Assembly (NCBI GenBank): GCA_007135505.1
Contig: SLIS01000470.1
Location: 1 to 12,372, forward strand
Origin: Halovivax sp.
GTDB taxonomy: Archaea; Halobacteriota; Halobacteria; Halobacteriales; Natrialbaceae
Length of the DNA stretch: 12,372 bases
Reading direction: 5' to 3'
Shown here piece by piece: positions 1 to 6,571 of this stretch. Both the position numbers and the translations under genes were made by a program. The notes beneath the pieces are model-generated. The model saw only the letters and a list, made by a program, of their open reading frames with translations, ran no database searches and was not told the origin of the DNA. Numbering within the stretch: the first letter of the stretch is position 1; every line of letters begins with the position of its first letter.

Positions 1-152
1 CAACTCGCTACTCGATAGAATGCTTGTCCGCACACTCACTGGCCGGCGGCGGTTCGACGAAGACTCGACTGGGCAGTTCGGCAAACACTCCACTACTCGA
101 TGCGGCAACACTGTCCTCCAGCCGCCCTGGAACCGTAATCGGTTCGTTGGCC

Positions 153-1007
153 TCAGTCGTACTCGTAGAATCCCGTCCCGGTCTTCTTGCCGAGGTCGCC
201 CGCCTCGACTTTTCGTGTGAGCAGGTACGCGGGCTTGTACCGGTCGCCGAGTTCCTCGTAGAGCGTCTCGGAGGCGTGCAGACAGACGTCTAGCCCGATG
301 TGGTCGGCGAGGGTGAGCGGACCCATCGGGACGTTCGTTCCGAGTTCCATCCCGGCGTCGATGTCCGCCTTCGAGGCGACGCCCTCGTCGTAGGCCCGGA
401 TTCCCTCGTTGATCCAGGGCATGAGGATTCGGTTGGTGACGAAGCCCGGTTTGTCGTCTGACTCCCACGTCGTCTTTCCGAGCTCTTCGGCGAGGTCGTG
501 GGCCAGTTCGACGGCGTCGTCGCCGGTTTTCTCGCCGACGACGACCTCCACGCCGTCCATGATCGGGACGGGATTCATGAAGTGCAAGCCGACTGCTCGC
601 TCCGGATGATCGAGAACCGACGCGATCGAGGTGATCGAGAGCGTGCTCGTGTTCGTCGCCAGGAGTGCGTCCTCGTCACAGATTTCTTCGAGAGCCTCGA
701 AGACGTCCTGCTTGACGTCCATCTGTTCGAGGACGGCTTCAACCACGACGTCGCAGCCTTTCAGGTCCTCCAGCGCGGTCGTCCCGTCGATCCGCTCGCG
801 GATCGTCGACGGTTCGGTATCCAGACTTCCTCGATCGTCGAGCCGGGCCAGGCTCCCCTCGATCGTTTCGAACCCCGACTCGACGTACTCCTCCTCGATG
901 TCGCGCATCACGACGTCGTACCCAGCCGTCGCGGCGACCTGTGCGATACCGCTGCCCATCGTCCCGGCGCCGACGACGCCGATGCGGTCGATATCGTCCC
1001 GGATCAT
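153..1007 (-). CDS. hbd: 3-hydroxyacyl-CoA dehydrogenase, single-domain
   Basis: A 284-residue protein of the 3-hydroxybutyryl/3-hydroxyacyl-CoA dehydrogenase family, cytosolic, interconverting 3-hydroxyacyl-CoA and 3-ketoacyl-CoA with NAD(P). Seen: an N-terminal Rossmann fold with the dinucleotide loop GAGTMGSG (residues 13-20), the NTSTL segment (119-123), the catalytic-His motif GLHFMNP (His142), and the C-terminal helical domain with KPGFVTNR and a late GKKTGTGFYEY terminus. About 284 residues is the usual length of the stand-alone enzyme, so it is not the enoyl-CoA hydratase fusion also found in haloarchaea. The ATG at 1007 is supported by a TATA-like element (ACTTAACGA, 1031-1039) centred 28 bp upstream, implying a leaderless transcript. 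No beta-oxidation or polyhydroxybutyrate gene adjoins it, so the pathway (fatty acid oxidation, butyrate-type or PHA metabolism) cannot be decided here. Family assignment is secure; chain-length specificity is not. Confidence 0.93.
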   Translation of the reverse strand: MIRDDIDRIGVVGAGTMGSGIAQVAATAGYDVVMRDIEEEYVESGFETIEGSLARLDDRGSLDTEPSTIRERIDGTTALEDLKGCDVVVEAVLEQMDVKQDVFEALEEICDEDALLATNTSTLSITSIASVLDHPERAVGLHFMNPVPIMDGVEVVVGEKTGDDAVELAHDLAEELGKTTWESDDKPGFVTNRILMPWINEGIRAYDEGVASKADIDAGMELGTNVPMGPLTLADHIGLDVCLHASETLYEELGDRYKPAYLLTRKVEAGDLGKKTGTGFYEYD

Positions 1008-1030
1008 GCGTGGGTCTTCCCGGGTCGGTG

Positions 1031-1039
1031 TCGTTAAGT
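1031..1039 (-). promoter_or_regulatory. TATA-like box of the hydroxyacyl-CoA dehydrogenase gene
   Basis: The minus strand reads ACTTAACGA, centred 28 bp upstream of the ATG at 1007. This is the distance expected for a leaderless haloarchaeal transcript. The match to a TATA box is only moderate. Confidence 0.4.
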
Positions 1040-1184
1040 TGACGATCCTGTCCGCGGTCCCGATCCCGGTTGAGTCGAACGATGGACTCCAGGAGACGAT
1101 AATCTCGGTGACGAATAGCGATCCGCGGCCGGAGCACAGATGCGTTCAACGATTGCCTGACGCCGAATGAATGGCTGGTTGTCA

Positions 1185-1232
1185 CTCCCTATCGGCGGTG
1201 GGAGAGAAACGTTGAAGGTCGCCCACTCCCAC
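1185..1232 (+). repeat. Overlapping inverted repeats (mutually exclusive hairpins) upstream of the HhH protein gene
   Basis: GTGGGAG (1198-1204) is the exact complement of CTCCCAC (1226-1232), giving a 7-bp stem with a 21-nt loop. The same GGGAG (1200-1204) can instead pair with CTCCC at 1185-1189, giving a 5-bp stem with a 10-nt loop. CACTCCC is present as a direct repeat (1183-1189 and 1224-1230). The structure ends 25 bp before the ATG at 1257. It could be an operator, a leader-RNA switch or chance; no clear TATA box shows whether it is transcribed. Confidence 0.35.
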
Positions 1233-1256
1233 GATCAGACAACCTGAGAGACAGTA

Positions 1257-1844
1257 ATGAGTGAACGAAACGTCGTGGACGACAGGCCCGAAGGGGTTCG
1301 GCCACTCGAACCCGACGAGCGCTCGGCCCTGGACACCGCGGACGTCGAACCGGAGGCCCTCGAGGAGGCCGGGATCGATCCGGCCGGCGTCGTCGAGAAA
1401 GAGTACTCCTATCAACTCCTGCTCGATGCCGGCCTGGACCAATCCCTGGCCGATCAACTCCGGCGACACTTCTCTCTCCCCTGGTCGTTCGAAACCGACG
1501 GCGACCTCGATCGACGCTCGGAGACCGTTTCCGGACTCGGCGACGACGAACGGGCCTGGATCGCGGCGAGTGCGGACGAAGACTGGCAGGGATTCGACGA
1601 GGCTGGCGATCGGTCGATTCCGGGCCACGACGAACGACCGTCCGAACGACCGTACCCGAAACCGACGCCGGTCACCGCCGTGATGGGGGTGAGCGAGGCG
1701 AACGCCGATCGACTCGCCGACGGTGGCATTCGATCGGCCGAACGGCTGGCGACGATCCACGCGGGCGAGATCGCGTCGGCACTGGATCTCGACGTGCTGC
1801 ACGTACGGACCTGGCGACACAACGCCAGGGAACTCGTCGATTGA
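1257..1844 (+). CDS. Helix-hairpin-helix domain protein (haloarchaeal, DUF7409-like)
   Basis: A 195-residue acidic protein with no signal peptide or membrane segment. The C-terminal part (about residues 138-165) has the pattern of an HhH DNA-binding fold: PVTAVMGVSEANADRLADGG resembles the xxIPGVGxxxAxxLxxxGI consensus, followed by a second helical repeat to the end. A helical segment at about 49-72 may be another HhH-like unit, and residues 100-137 look like a disordered, charged linker. I think it belongs to a haloarchaea-restricted uncharacterised family, from memory only. No catalytic motif is visible, so it is probably a DNA-binding or scaffold protein of unknown role. The ATG at 1257 gives the only sensible N-terminus. 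It is followed in the same direction, after 172 bp, by the DUF62 gene, which appears to have its own promoter. Confidence 0.75.
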   Translation: MSERNVVDDRPEGVRPLEPDERSALDTADVEPEALEEAGIDPAGVVEKEYSYQLLLDAGLDQSLADQLRRHFSLPWSFETDGDLDRRSETVSGLGDDERAWIAASADEDWQGFDEAGDRSIPGHDERPSERPYPKPTPVTAVMGVSEANADRLADGGIRSAERLATIHAGEIASALDLDVLHVRTWRHNARELVD

Positions 1845-1986
1845 ACCTCGGCTGGGTGGCTCAATGAGCCGTGTGCTGCTAGACGCCGTTCCACAGTGGA
1901 CGGAGCCATATTTTGATCCAAATAGCGGTCGATTGTCGACCGAACTGACTCGCCAGCTATCCCGTCGATCCCGCGTCACCGACGCC

Positions 1987-1994
1987 ACTATAAC
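1987..1994 (+). promoter_or_regulatory. TATA box for the DUF62 gene
   Basis: ACTATAAC is centred about 26 bp upstream of the GTG at 2017. This is the spacing for a leaderless start and the main sequence argument for beginning the protein there. A second AT-rich stretch, CATATTTTG (1907-1915), lies farther upstream and could be an alternative promoter. Confidence 0.55.
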
Positions 1995-2016
1995 GGTACG
2001 CGTCCGACGAACGGTC

Positions 2017-2778
2017 GTGATCACGCTCTCGTCGGACTTCGGCTCGCCGTATCCAGCCGCGATGAAGGGCGTCATCAGCTCGCAGACGTCTGCCCGTCTC
2101 GTTGACGTCTCCCACGACCTTCCCCGCCAGGACGTCCGGTCGGCTGCGTTCTGGATGCGCGAGATCCTCCCGTACTTCCCGCCGGCGGTACACCTGGTCG
2201 TCGTGGATCCCGGCGTCGGGACGGATCGTGACGCGTTACTCGTTCGGGCCGCCGAGCACGTCCTGATCGGCCCCGATAACGGTGTCCTCCGTCCAGTCGT
2301 CCGGGTCCTCGCCGACGGTGGGCCGGTGGAGTGGTACCAGGTCGACGACGCTGATGCCGCGAGCACGACGTTTCACGGCCGGGACGTCTTCGCGCCGGCA
2401 GCGGCGACGGCTCACGGAACCCCGATCGACGAACTGTCGACGATCGACGCCGTCCGGCCGGTCGCGGATCCGATCGATCTGGAACTACAGACGGCGACGG
2501 TCGACGGCGACGTTGCGGCCGGTACTGTCCTCGCGGTAGACGATTTTGGAAACTGCATCACGAACGTACCCGGCAGCTTCGTCGACGGACACGAGGAGTT
2601 GCTCGTCGACGGTACGCGAGTGCCGATCGGCTCGACGTTCAGCGCCGTCTCCCCGGGCGAAGCCGTCGCCGTCGTTGGCAGTCACGGGAACGTCGAACTC
2701 GACGTCAATCGGGGTCGGGGAGAGGCGCTTTTCGAACTCGATGCCGGCGATTCGGTGACACTCGAACGCCGCCGCTAG
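2017..2778 (+). CDS. SAM hydroxide adenosyltransferase (DUF62 / SAM hydrolase family)
   Basis: A 253-residue cytosolic enzyme of the DUF62 family, related to SalL chlorinase and the fluorinase. Archaeal members hydrolyse S-adenosylmethionine to adenosine and methionine. Seen: N-terminal SSDFGSPY (Asp7), HDLP (33-36), VVDPGVGTDR holding Asp64 and Arg71, GPDNGVL (85-91), FHGRDVFAP holding His120, and FGNCITN in the C-terminal beta-barrel. Asp64-Arg71-His120 match the conserved Asp-Arg-His triad used to activate water in the hydroxide adenosyltransferases, so hydrolysis is more likely than halogenation. The reading frame stays open upstream to an ATG at 1864. I chose the GTG at 2017 because family proteins start right before the SDFG motif and a TATA box sits 26 bp upstream. 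The 51 extra residues of the ATG form look non-homologous and Arg-rich. The physiological role of the family is unsettled. Confidence 0.93.
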   Translation: MITLSSDFGSPYPAAMKGVISSQTSARLVDVSHDLPRQDVRSAAFWMREILPYFPPAVHLVVVDPGVGTDRDALLVRAAEHVLIGPDNGVLRPVVRVLADGGPVEWYQVDDADAASTTFHGRDVFAPAAATAHGTPIDELSTIDAVRPVADPIDLELQTATVDGDVAAGTVLAVDDFGNCITNVPGSFVDGHEELLVDGTRVPIGSTFSAVSPGEAVAVVGSHGNVELDVNRGRGEALFELDAGDSVTLERRR

Positions 2779-2804
2779 CGAGTACCCCTCGCGTCGTGCC
2801 GGGA

Positions 2805-2838
2805 CCCCTCCCTTCGCTCACCGGTACGACTGGAGGGG
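2805..2838 (+). terminator. Possible hairpin terminator after the DUF62 gene
   Basis: CCCCTCC (2805-2811) pairs exactly with GGAGGGG (2832-2838) across a 20-nt loop, 27 bp after the stop codon. No T-tract follows on the plus strand. It sits between convergent genes. Low confidence as a true terminator. Confidence 0.3.
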
Positions 2839-2870
2839 GGAGCCAACAAACTAGCGCCATCGATCGGTTC

Positions 2871-2876
2871 AAAAAA
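2871..2876 (-). terminator. T-tract downstream of the thermosome gene
   Basis: Six A on the plus strand give T6 on the minus strand, 58 nt after the thermosome stop codon at 2935. Archaeal intrinsic termination often uses a T-rich stretch without a hairpin, and homopolymers this long are uncommon in the GC-rich surroundings. Confidence 0.45.
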
Positions 2877-2934
2877 CGAGAGACGATCTGACCGGCACTG
2901 GGCCGAAGCTGACCGGTAGCGGCCGACACCAGCG

Positions 2935-4512
2935 TTATTCGGCGGCGATAACGTCGTCGATTCGGGCGATCATCGTCGCGGCCTCGGCGGCGCTCTCGAT
3001 GGCCTCGCGCTTGACGTCCGCCGGATCGACGATGCCATACTCGACCGGGTCGTCGATCGTGACGGTCTCACGGTCGGTGATGAGCCCGGCACGACCCTCC
3101 GCCTCGTGGGCGGCTCTGAGGTCGACGAGCGAGTCGATCGGATCGCGACCGGTGTTCGACGCGAGCGTACGCGGGACGACGTCGATCGCGTCGGCGAACG
3201 CGGTGACTGCGAGTTGCTTGCGGCCCTCGATCCCGGCAGCCTCCGAGCGGACGCGATGCGCGATCGCGATCTCGCTGGCGCCGGCACCGGGGACGACCTC
3301 GCCGGATTCGCGTGCAGTGGCGACGACGTCGAGGGCGTCGGTGACGGCTCGCTCGAGTTCGTCGACGATGTGGCTCGTTCCGCCGCGCACGAAGACGGTG
3401 ACGGCCTCGGCAGCGGCGCCACCCTCGATGAAGGTCAGCTCGTCGTCGCCGTAGCGTTCGGAACGGATCCGGTCGGCGTGACCGAAGTCATCAGACGAGA
3501 GGTCCGTCAGCGCGCCGACGCGGCGGGCGCCGGTGGCCGACGCGATCGAACGCGCGTCCGAACTACCGAGGTCCTCGAAGACGAGGACCCCTTCGTTCGC
3601 GAGGTAGGAGGCGACGCGGTCGTCGACGTCGTCGGTCGTGAAGACGACGTCGACGCCGGACTCGGCGATGTCCTCGGCGTAGCCGCGCAGTTCGGACTCT
3701 TCGGCGTCGAGTGCGGCGTTGAGTTGGTCGATGGAGTCGATGGCGTACTCGGCGTCGACCTCGCCGGTCCGGACCTCGAGGGCGACGTCGAGGATCGCGA
3801 TGTCAGCGTCCTCGACGGTCGATGGCATCGATTCGTGGGCCGGTTCCTCGTCGACGACGATCCCCTCGACCAGGTCGGTCGCGCTGGTGGACGCGCCGAC
3901 TTGCGTGTAGACGGAGACGTCGTCACGGCGGACGCCGTCGTCGTCGCTGACGTGGTCGATCGCCGCCACGACGGTTTCGGCGAGTTGGGCCGGGGTGAGG
4001 CCGCCCGTGCCCTTGCCCGTCATGCTGGATTCGGCGACCTCGGCGAGCAACTCGTCGTCGACGGTCGTCTCGAGCACCTGCTCGTCGATCGCTTCGAGGG
4101 CGATGCGTGCCGCCTCGTGGTAGCCCTCGACGATGGTCGTGGCGTGGACGTCCTGTTCGAGCAGGTCCTCCGCCTCGCCGAGCAGGTTACCGGCGATGAC
4201 GGACGCGGTCGTCGTTCCGTCCCCGACTTCGGCCTCCTGGGTCTCGGCGACTTCGACGATCATCTGTGCGGCCGGGTGCTCGATGTCCATCTCCTCGAGG
4301 ATGGTGGCGCCGTCGTTGGTGATGACGACCTCGCCACCCGAGTCGACGAGCATCTTGTCCATTCCGCGCGGACCGAGCGTGGTGCGTACCGACTCGGCGA
4401 CGGCCTTGCCGGCCATGATGTTCGACGACTGGGCGTCGCGCCCTTCTGTCCGCTGACTGTCCTCACTGAGGATGAACATTGGCTGTCCACCCATGCGTCG
4501 CTGTTGTGCCAT
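2935..4512 (-). CDS. cct3: Thermosome (group II chaperonin) subunit, tail-less CCT3 type
   Basis: A 525-residue subunit of the ATP-driven archaeal double-ring chaperonin, cytosolic. Seen: [10 protein letters not shown] (47-55) and NDGAT (66-70) in the nucleotide site, GDGTT (98-102 region), SMTGKG (163-168), the apical/intermediate domains, the [11 protein letters not shown] segment with the likely catalytic Asp392, VVPGAGASE (407-414), and a C-terminus ending [12 protein letters not shown]. The start is the ATG at 4512 ([10 protein letters not shown]), because the 95 upstream in-frame residues lie over the promoter and have no chaperonin character. A GTGAGG ribosome-binding site lies at 4521-4526, 8 nt before the ATG. 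Odd points: it lacks the C-terminal Gly/Met-rich (GGM) tail that most thermosome subunits carry, and the usual PGGG loop reads PGAG. Haloferax volcanii CCT3 is, as I recall, similarly short, so this is probably the orthologous third subunit. Other subunits must be encoded elsewhere. Confidence 0.95.
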   Translation of the reverse strand: MAQQRRMGGQPMFILSEDSQRTEGRDAQSSNIMAGKAVAESVRTTLGPRGMDKMLVDSGGEVVITNDGATILEEMDIEHPAAQMIVEVAETQEAEVGDGTTTASVIAGNLLGEAEDLLEQDVHATTIVEGYHEAARIALEAIDEQVLETTVDDELLAEVAESSMTGKGTGGLTPAQLAETVVAAIDHVSDDDGVRRDDVSVYTQVGASTSATDLVEGIVVDEEPAHESMPSTVEDADIAILDVALEVRTGEVDAEYAIDSIDQLNAALDAEESELRGYAEDIAESGVDVVFTTDDVDDRVASYLANEGVLVFEDLGSSDARSIASATGARRVGALTDLSSDDFGHADRIRSERYGDDELTFIEGGAAAEAVTVFVRGGTSHIVDELERAVTDALDVVATARESGEVVPGAGASEIAIAHRVRSEAAGIEGRKQLAVTAFADAIDVVPRTLASNTGRDPIDSLVDLRAAHEAEGRAGLITDRETVTIDDPVEYGIVDPADVKREAIESAAEAATMIARIDDVIAAE

Positions 4513-4520
4513 GGTTGATG

Positions 4521-4526
4521 CCTCAC
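4521..4526 (-). promoter_or_regulatory. Ribosome binding site of the thermosome gene
   Basis: GTGAGG on the minus strand, 8 nt before the ATG at 4512, is complementary to part of the CCUCC anti-Shine-Dalgarno. This is one of few genes here with a leader; it supports 4512 as start. Confidence 0.5.
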
Positions 4527-4547
4527 TAAAGGTATCATCAGCACTTC

Positions 4548-4555
4548 TATATAAA
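4548..4555 (-). promoter_or_regulatory. Strong TATA box of the thermosome gene
   Basis: The minus strand reads TTTATATA, preceded by a purine/A-rich GGGAAACG that fits a BRE. It is centred about 39 bp upstream of the ATG, predicting transcription from about 4525 and a leader of about 13 nt. Haloarchaeal chaperonin genes are known to be heat-inducible, so this is likely a heat-shock-responsive promoter, an inference from the family. Confidence 0.7.
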
Positions 4556-4705
4556 CGTTTCCCTACACCCCGGCCTCGTCGGGTGATTGGTACTCTGTGA
4601 CAAAGGGGTCTCGATACCACTGTCGCCAGCGACCTCGATAGATGGCTGCCGGGGGCGGTATAGACGGTCGTTTTTGCAATCCGTCGAATGCCCGTGGTAT
4701 TCCCG

Positions 4706-4721
4706 ACCGGCCGAAGCCGGT
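4706..4721 (+). promoter_or_regulatory. Dyad directly upstream of the TATA box of the amidohydrolase-fold gene
   Basis: ACCGGC (4706-4711) and GCCGGT (4716-4721) are perfect inverted repeats around CGAA. They end 5 bp before the TATA-like AATAT at 4727-4731. The position is that of an operator or activator site near the BRE. It lies in the divergent region shared with the thermosome gene. Confidence 0.4.
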
Positions 4722-4726
4722 AGGCC

Positions 4727-4731
4727 AATAT
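4727..4731 (+). promoter_or_regulatory. TATA-like element of the amidohydrolase-fold gene
   Basis: CCAATATGG contains AATAT centred 28 bp before the ATG at 4757, the spacing of a leaderless transcript. It overlaps the in-frame ATG at 4730, which argues against 4730 as the translation start. Confidence 0.5.
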
Positions 4732-4756
4732 GGATCCAGTTACATGGGGTGAACGA

Positions 4757-5584
4757 ATGCTGGAGCTGGAACACGGTTTCCGGGTGGTCGACGTCACTGC
4801 CCGGCTGACGCCTGGCGACGGGCCCTGGCCCCGCGACCGCGGCCGGCCGATTTCACCGGAGCGGCTAGAACGCGAGATGCACCAGGCCGGGATCGTCAGA
4901 GCGGTAGTGAGCCCCGATCCGCGGCCGGATGCGAATTACGTGCGGGTGAACAACGGCGTGGCGAGATTGAGCGTCGATCGTCCCTTCGTCGCCTTCGCCC
5001 GCATCAACGGACCCCGTTCGGTCGGGACGGGTCCGACGAACCGCGTGGCGGATCTGGTCGCCCGTCGACGTGACGAGCACACGTCGCCGAAGGACGTCGA
5101 GCAGTACGCATACGACGATCGATTTCATGGGTTCGCCCTCGATCCGGCGATCGATGGCGTCCCTGATGAGTCCGTCCTCCAGACGCTGGAGGACGTCGGA
5201 TTGCCGGTCTGTCTCTCGGTCGGGAGCGACGCACCGGCGAGTGCCCTCGCCGATACGCTATTGAATCGCTCGCTTCCGGTACTCGTGAGCCACTTCGGTC
5301 GACAGACGCTGGATCGGGAGTCGATAGCGGCGACGATCGACTTGCTAGACGACTACGACGACTGTTATCTCGACACCAGCTTCGTCAGGTACCGCGAACT
5401 GCTCGAACGGGTGCTACTCGAACATCCGGACCGAGTTTGCTTCGGCAGCGGCGCACCGGCTACCCACCCGAACGTTTCGGTGATGGAGATTCTGACACTC
5501 GACGTCTCCGAGGACCTGTTGCGACGGGCCTTCTCGAAGAACGCGTGTCGAACGATCGAGGCGCTCTTGCCCGACAAGTCCTGA
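4757..5584 (+). CDS. Amidohydrolase-fold (PF04909-like) protein, probably catalytically inactive
   Basis: A 275-residue protein with the layout of the amidohydrolase-2 TIM barrel: VVDVTARL (10-17) at the first strand, HGFALDP (124-130), LPVCLSVGSD (149-158), LVSHFG (176-181), YLDTSF (204-209), VCFGSGAPATHP (227-238) and the ending FSKNACRTI typical of the family's last helix. The metal and catalytic positions are degenerate: the DxHxH of strand one reads Asp12-Val-Thr14-Ala-Arg16, the later strand-His position reads Ser154, and the usual GSDxP reads GSGAP (Gly232). Only His179 of the expected ligands remains. I infer a non-metallo or inactive homologue with a binding or regulatory role. The start at 4757 (MLELEHGF) fits a leaderless promoter; 4730 in the same frame lies inside the TATA element. 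It is divergent from the thermosome gene, a possible functional hint. Fold assignment is good; function unknown. Confidence 0.82.
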   Translation: MLELEHGFRVVDVTARLTPGDGPWPRDRGRPISPERLEREMHQAGIVRAVVSPDPRPDANYVRVNNGVARLSVDRPFVAFARINGPRSVGTGPTNRVADLVARRRDEHTSPKDVEQYAYDDRFHGFALDPAIDGVPDESVLQTLEDVGLPVCLSVGSDAPASALADTLLNRSLPVLVSHFGRQTLDRESIAATIDLLDDYDDCYLDTSFVRYRELLERVLLEHPDRVCFGSGAPATHPNVSVMEILTLDVSEDLLRRAFSKNACRTIEALLPDKS

Positions 5585-5619
5585 CGTACTGGCTCTGTAC
5601 CGTTCGACCCGACGTGAAT

Positions 5620-6513
5620 TCAGCGCCGATCGTAGACCTGTACGGCGCGGTCGTGGCGACTCGAGACGCCGTTGGGATTGCGCCTGATCGACCGGTCTCG
5701 ATACCGCGTGACGAGCCCGTCTTTCAGCCCGGTCACCGAATTGCCGACGACGTCGATCCCGTTTCGAATCCACGCCGTCGGTGTCGTTTCGCCGCTGATC
5801 AGACCGCGGGCGTCGCTGAAGCCGTCCATCAGGCCACTGGCGATGGTTCGACCGAATACGGTCGGGCGCGGGCCGTAGTTCTTCGCCAGTCGATAGGCGA
5901 GCGACCGGTACCGGGCACCCCAATCCACCGTCCGAGAGTTGCCAGTCGGATCGCCGCGGACGGCCATTTCGCCGCTCCAGGTGACCGTGTATCCGGCGTC
6001 GGCGATGCGGTGGGCGCAGTCTCGCGTACTCGACCTGGTGAGGTACTCGTCGAACCCGTCGAGGCGATCTAACACGTCGCGATCGAACGCCACGTTTCCG
6101 CTCGTGTACATGGTGATCGACCGGCCGGCGATCGTCACCGGATCGGTTTCGACGTTCGCTTCGTCCGTCCGCTTGAGCGGTCCGGTCAGGACGTCGGCGC
6201 CCGTCGCAAGTGCGGTTTCGATCGCGGTGTACCAGCCCGATTCGACGGTATATTCGGGGTGGACGAACGCGATCGCGTCGCCGGTGGCGGCCTCGATTCC
6301 GGCGTTTCGGGCGACGCTGCGTGTCCGCTCGGAGATCTCGACGAGGACGTCGACGTCCCCTCGCTCGCGGACGGTCCCAGTGGTACCGTCGGTGGATGGC
6401 CCGTTGACGACGATGAGTTCGCCCTCACTCGGGAGTTGAGACGCGATCGCGTCGAGGCACGTCACGAGCGACTCTCGATCGTTGAGCGTCGTGACCACCA
6501 CCGAGAGCTTCAT
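5620..6513 (-). CDS. GT2-type glycosyltransferase with degenerate DXD motif
   Basis: A 297-residue soluble protein of glycosyltransferase family 2 fold (GT-A). Seen: LSVVVTTLNDRESL (3-16), ELIVVNGPSTDGT (32-44), the SVARNAGIEAATGDAIAFV stretch (66-84) that precedes the metal-binding DXD in this family, and SGNVAFDRDVLDRLDGFDE (138-156), the acceptor-side motif. At the DXD position it reads His85-Pro-Glu87-Tyr, so metal/nucleotide-sugar binding is altered. The early DDGS is also NGPS. No transmembrane segment is obvious. The conserved-looking C-terminus (from about 195) contains DWGARYRSLAYRLAKNYGPRP, followed by a basic RRNPNG tail. It lies 58 bp downstream of the methyltransferase gene on the same strand but has its own strong TATA. 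Donor, acceptor and activity are unknown. The ATG at 6513 is well supported. Confidence 0.85.
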   Translation of the reverse strand: MKLSVVVTTLNDRESLVTCLDAIASQLPSEGELIVVNGPSTDGTTGTVRERGDVDVLVEISERTRSVARNAGIEAATGDAIAFVHPEYTVESGWYTAIETALATGADVLTGPLKRTDEANVETDPVTIAGRSITMYTSGNVAFDRDVLDRLDGFDEYLTRSSTRDCAHRIADAGYTVTWSGEMAVRGDPTGNSRTVDWGARYRSLAYRLAKNYGPRPTVFGRTIASGLMDGFSDARGLISGETTPTAWIRNGIDVVGNSVTGLKDGLVTRYRDRSIRRNPNGVSSRHDRAVQVYDRR

Positions 6514-6538
6514 GATGGTGGATATCTTTCCGGACCCG

Positions 6539-6548
6539 TATAAATTCG
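6539..6548 (-). promoter_or_regulatory. BRE/TATA promoter of the glycosyltransferase gene
   Basis: The minus strand reads CGAATTTATA. CGAA fits a haloarchaeal BRE and TTTATA (6539-6544) is centred 28 bp before the ATG at 6513. Leaderless transcription is predicted. Confidence 0.7.
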
Positions 6549-6571
6549 CCGTCCGCTAGAAGTGTTGGGAA

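Noticed and set aside
8..154. Minus-strand open frame after the dehydrogenase gene, reading EANEPITVPGRLED and onward
   Set aside because: It has no start codon near the dehydrogenase end, only moderate third-position GC, and stops at 8-10. No family is recognisable. The first 152 bp otherwise show nothing I can support.
1182..2366. 394-codon minus-strand open frame across the HhH and DUF62 genes
   Set aside because: It is antisense to two genes with recognisable motifs and is Arg/Ser-rich, typical of a shadow frame.
3106..4518. Long plus-strand open frame (470 codons) antisense to the thermosome gene
   Set aside because: It is the complementary shadow of a GC-rich gene. The minus frame has clear chaperonin motifs; the plus frame is Asp/Gly/Val-rich without any.
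4513..4797. 95-residue N-terminal extension of the thermosome frame
   Set aside because: It lies over the TATA and ribosome-binding site and no chaperonin has such a leader.
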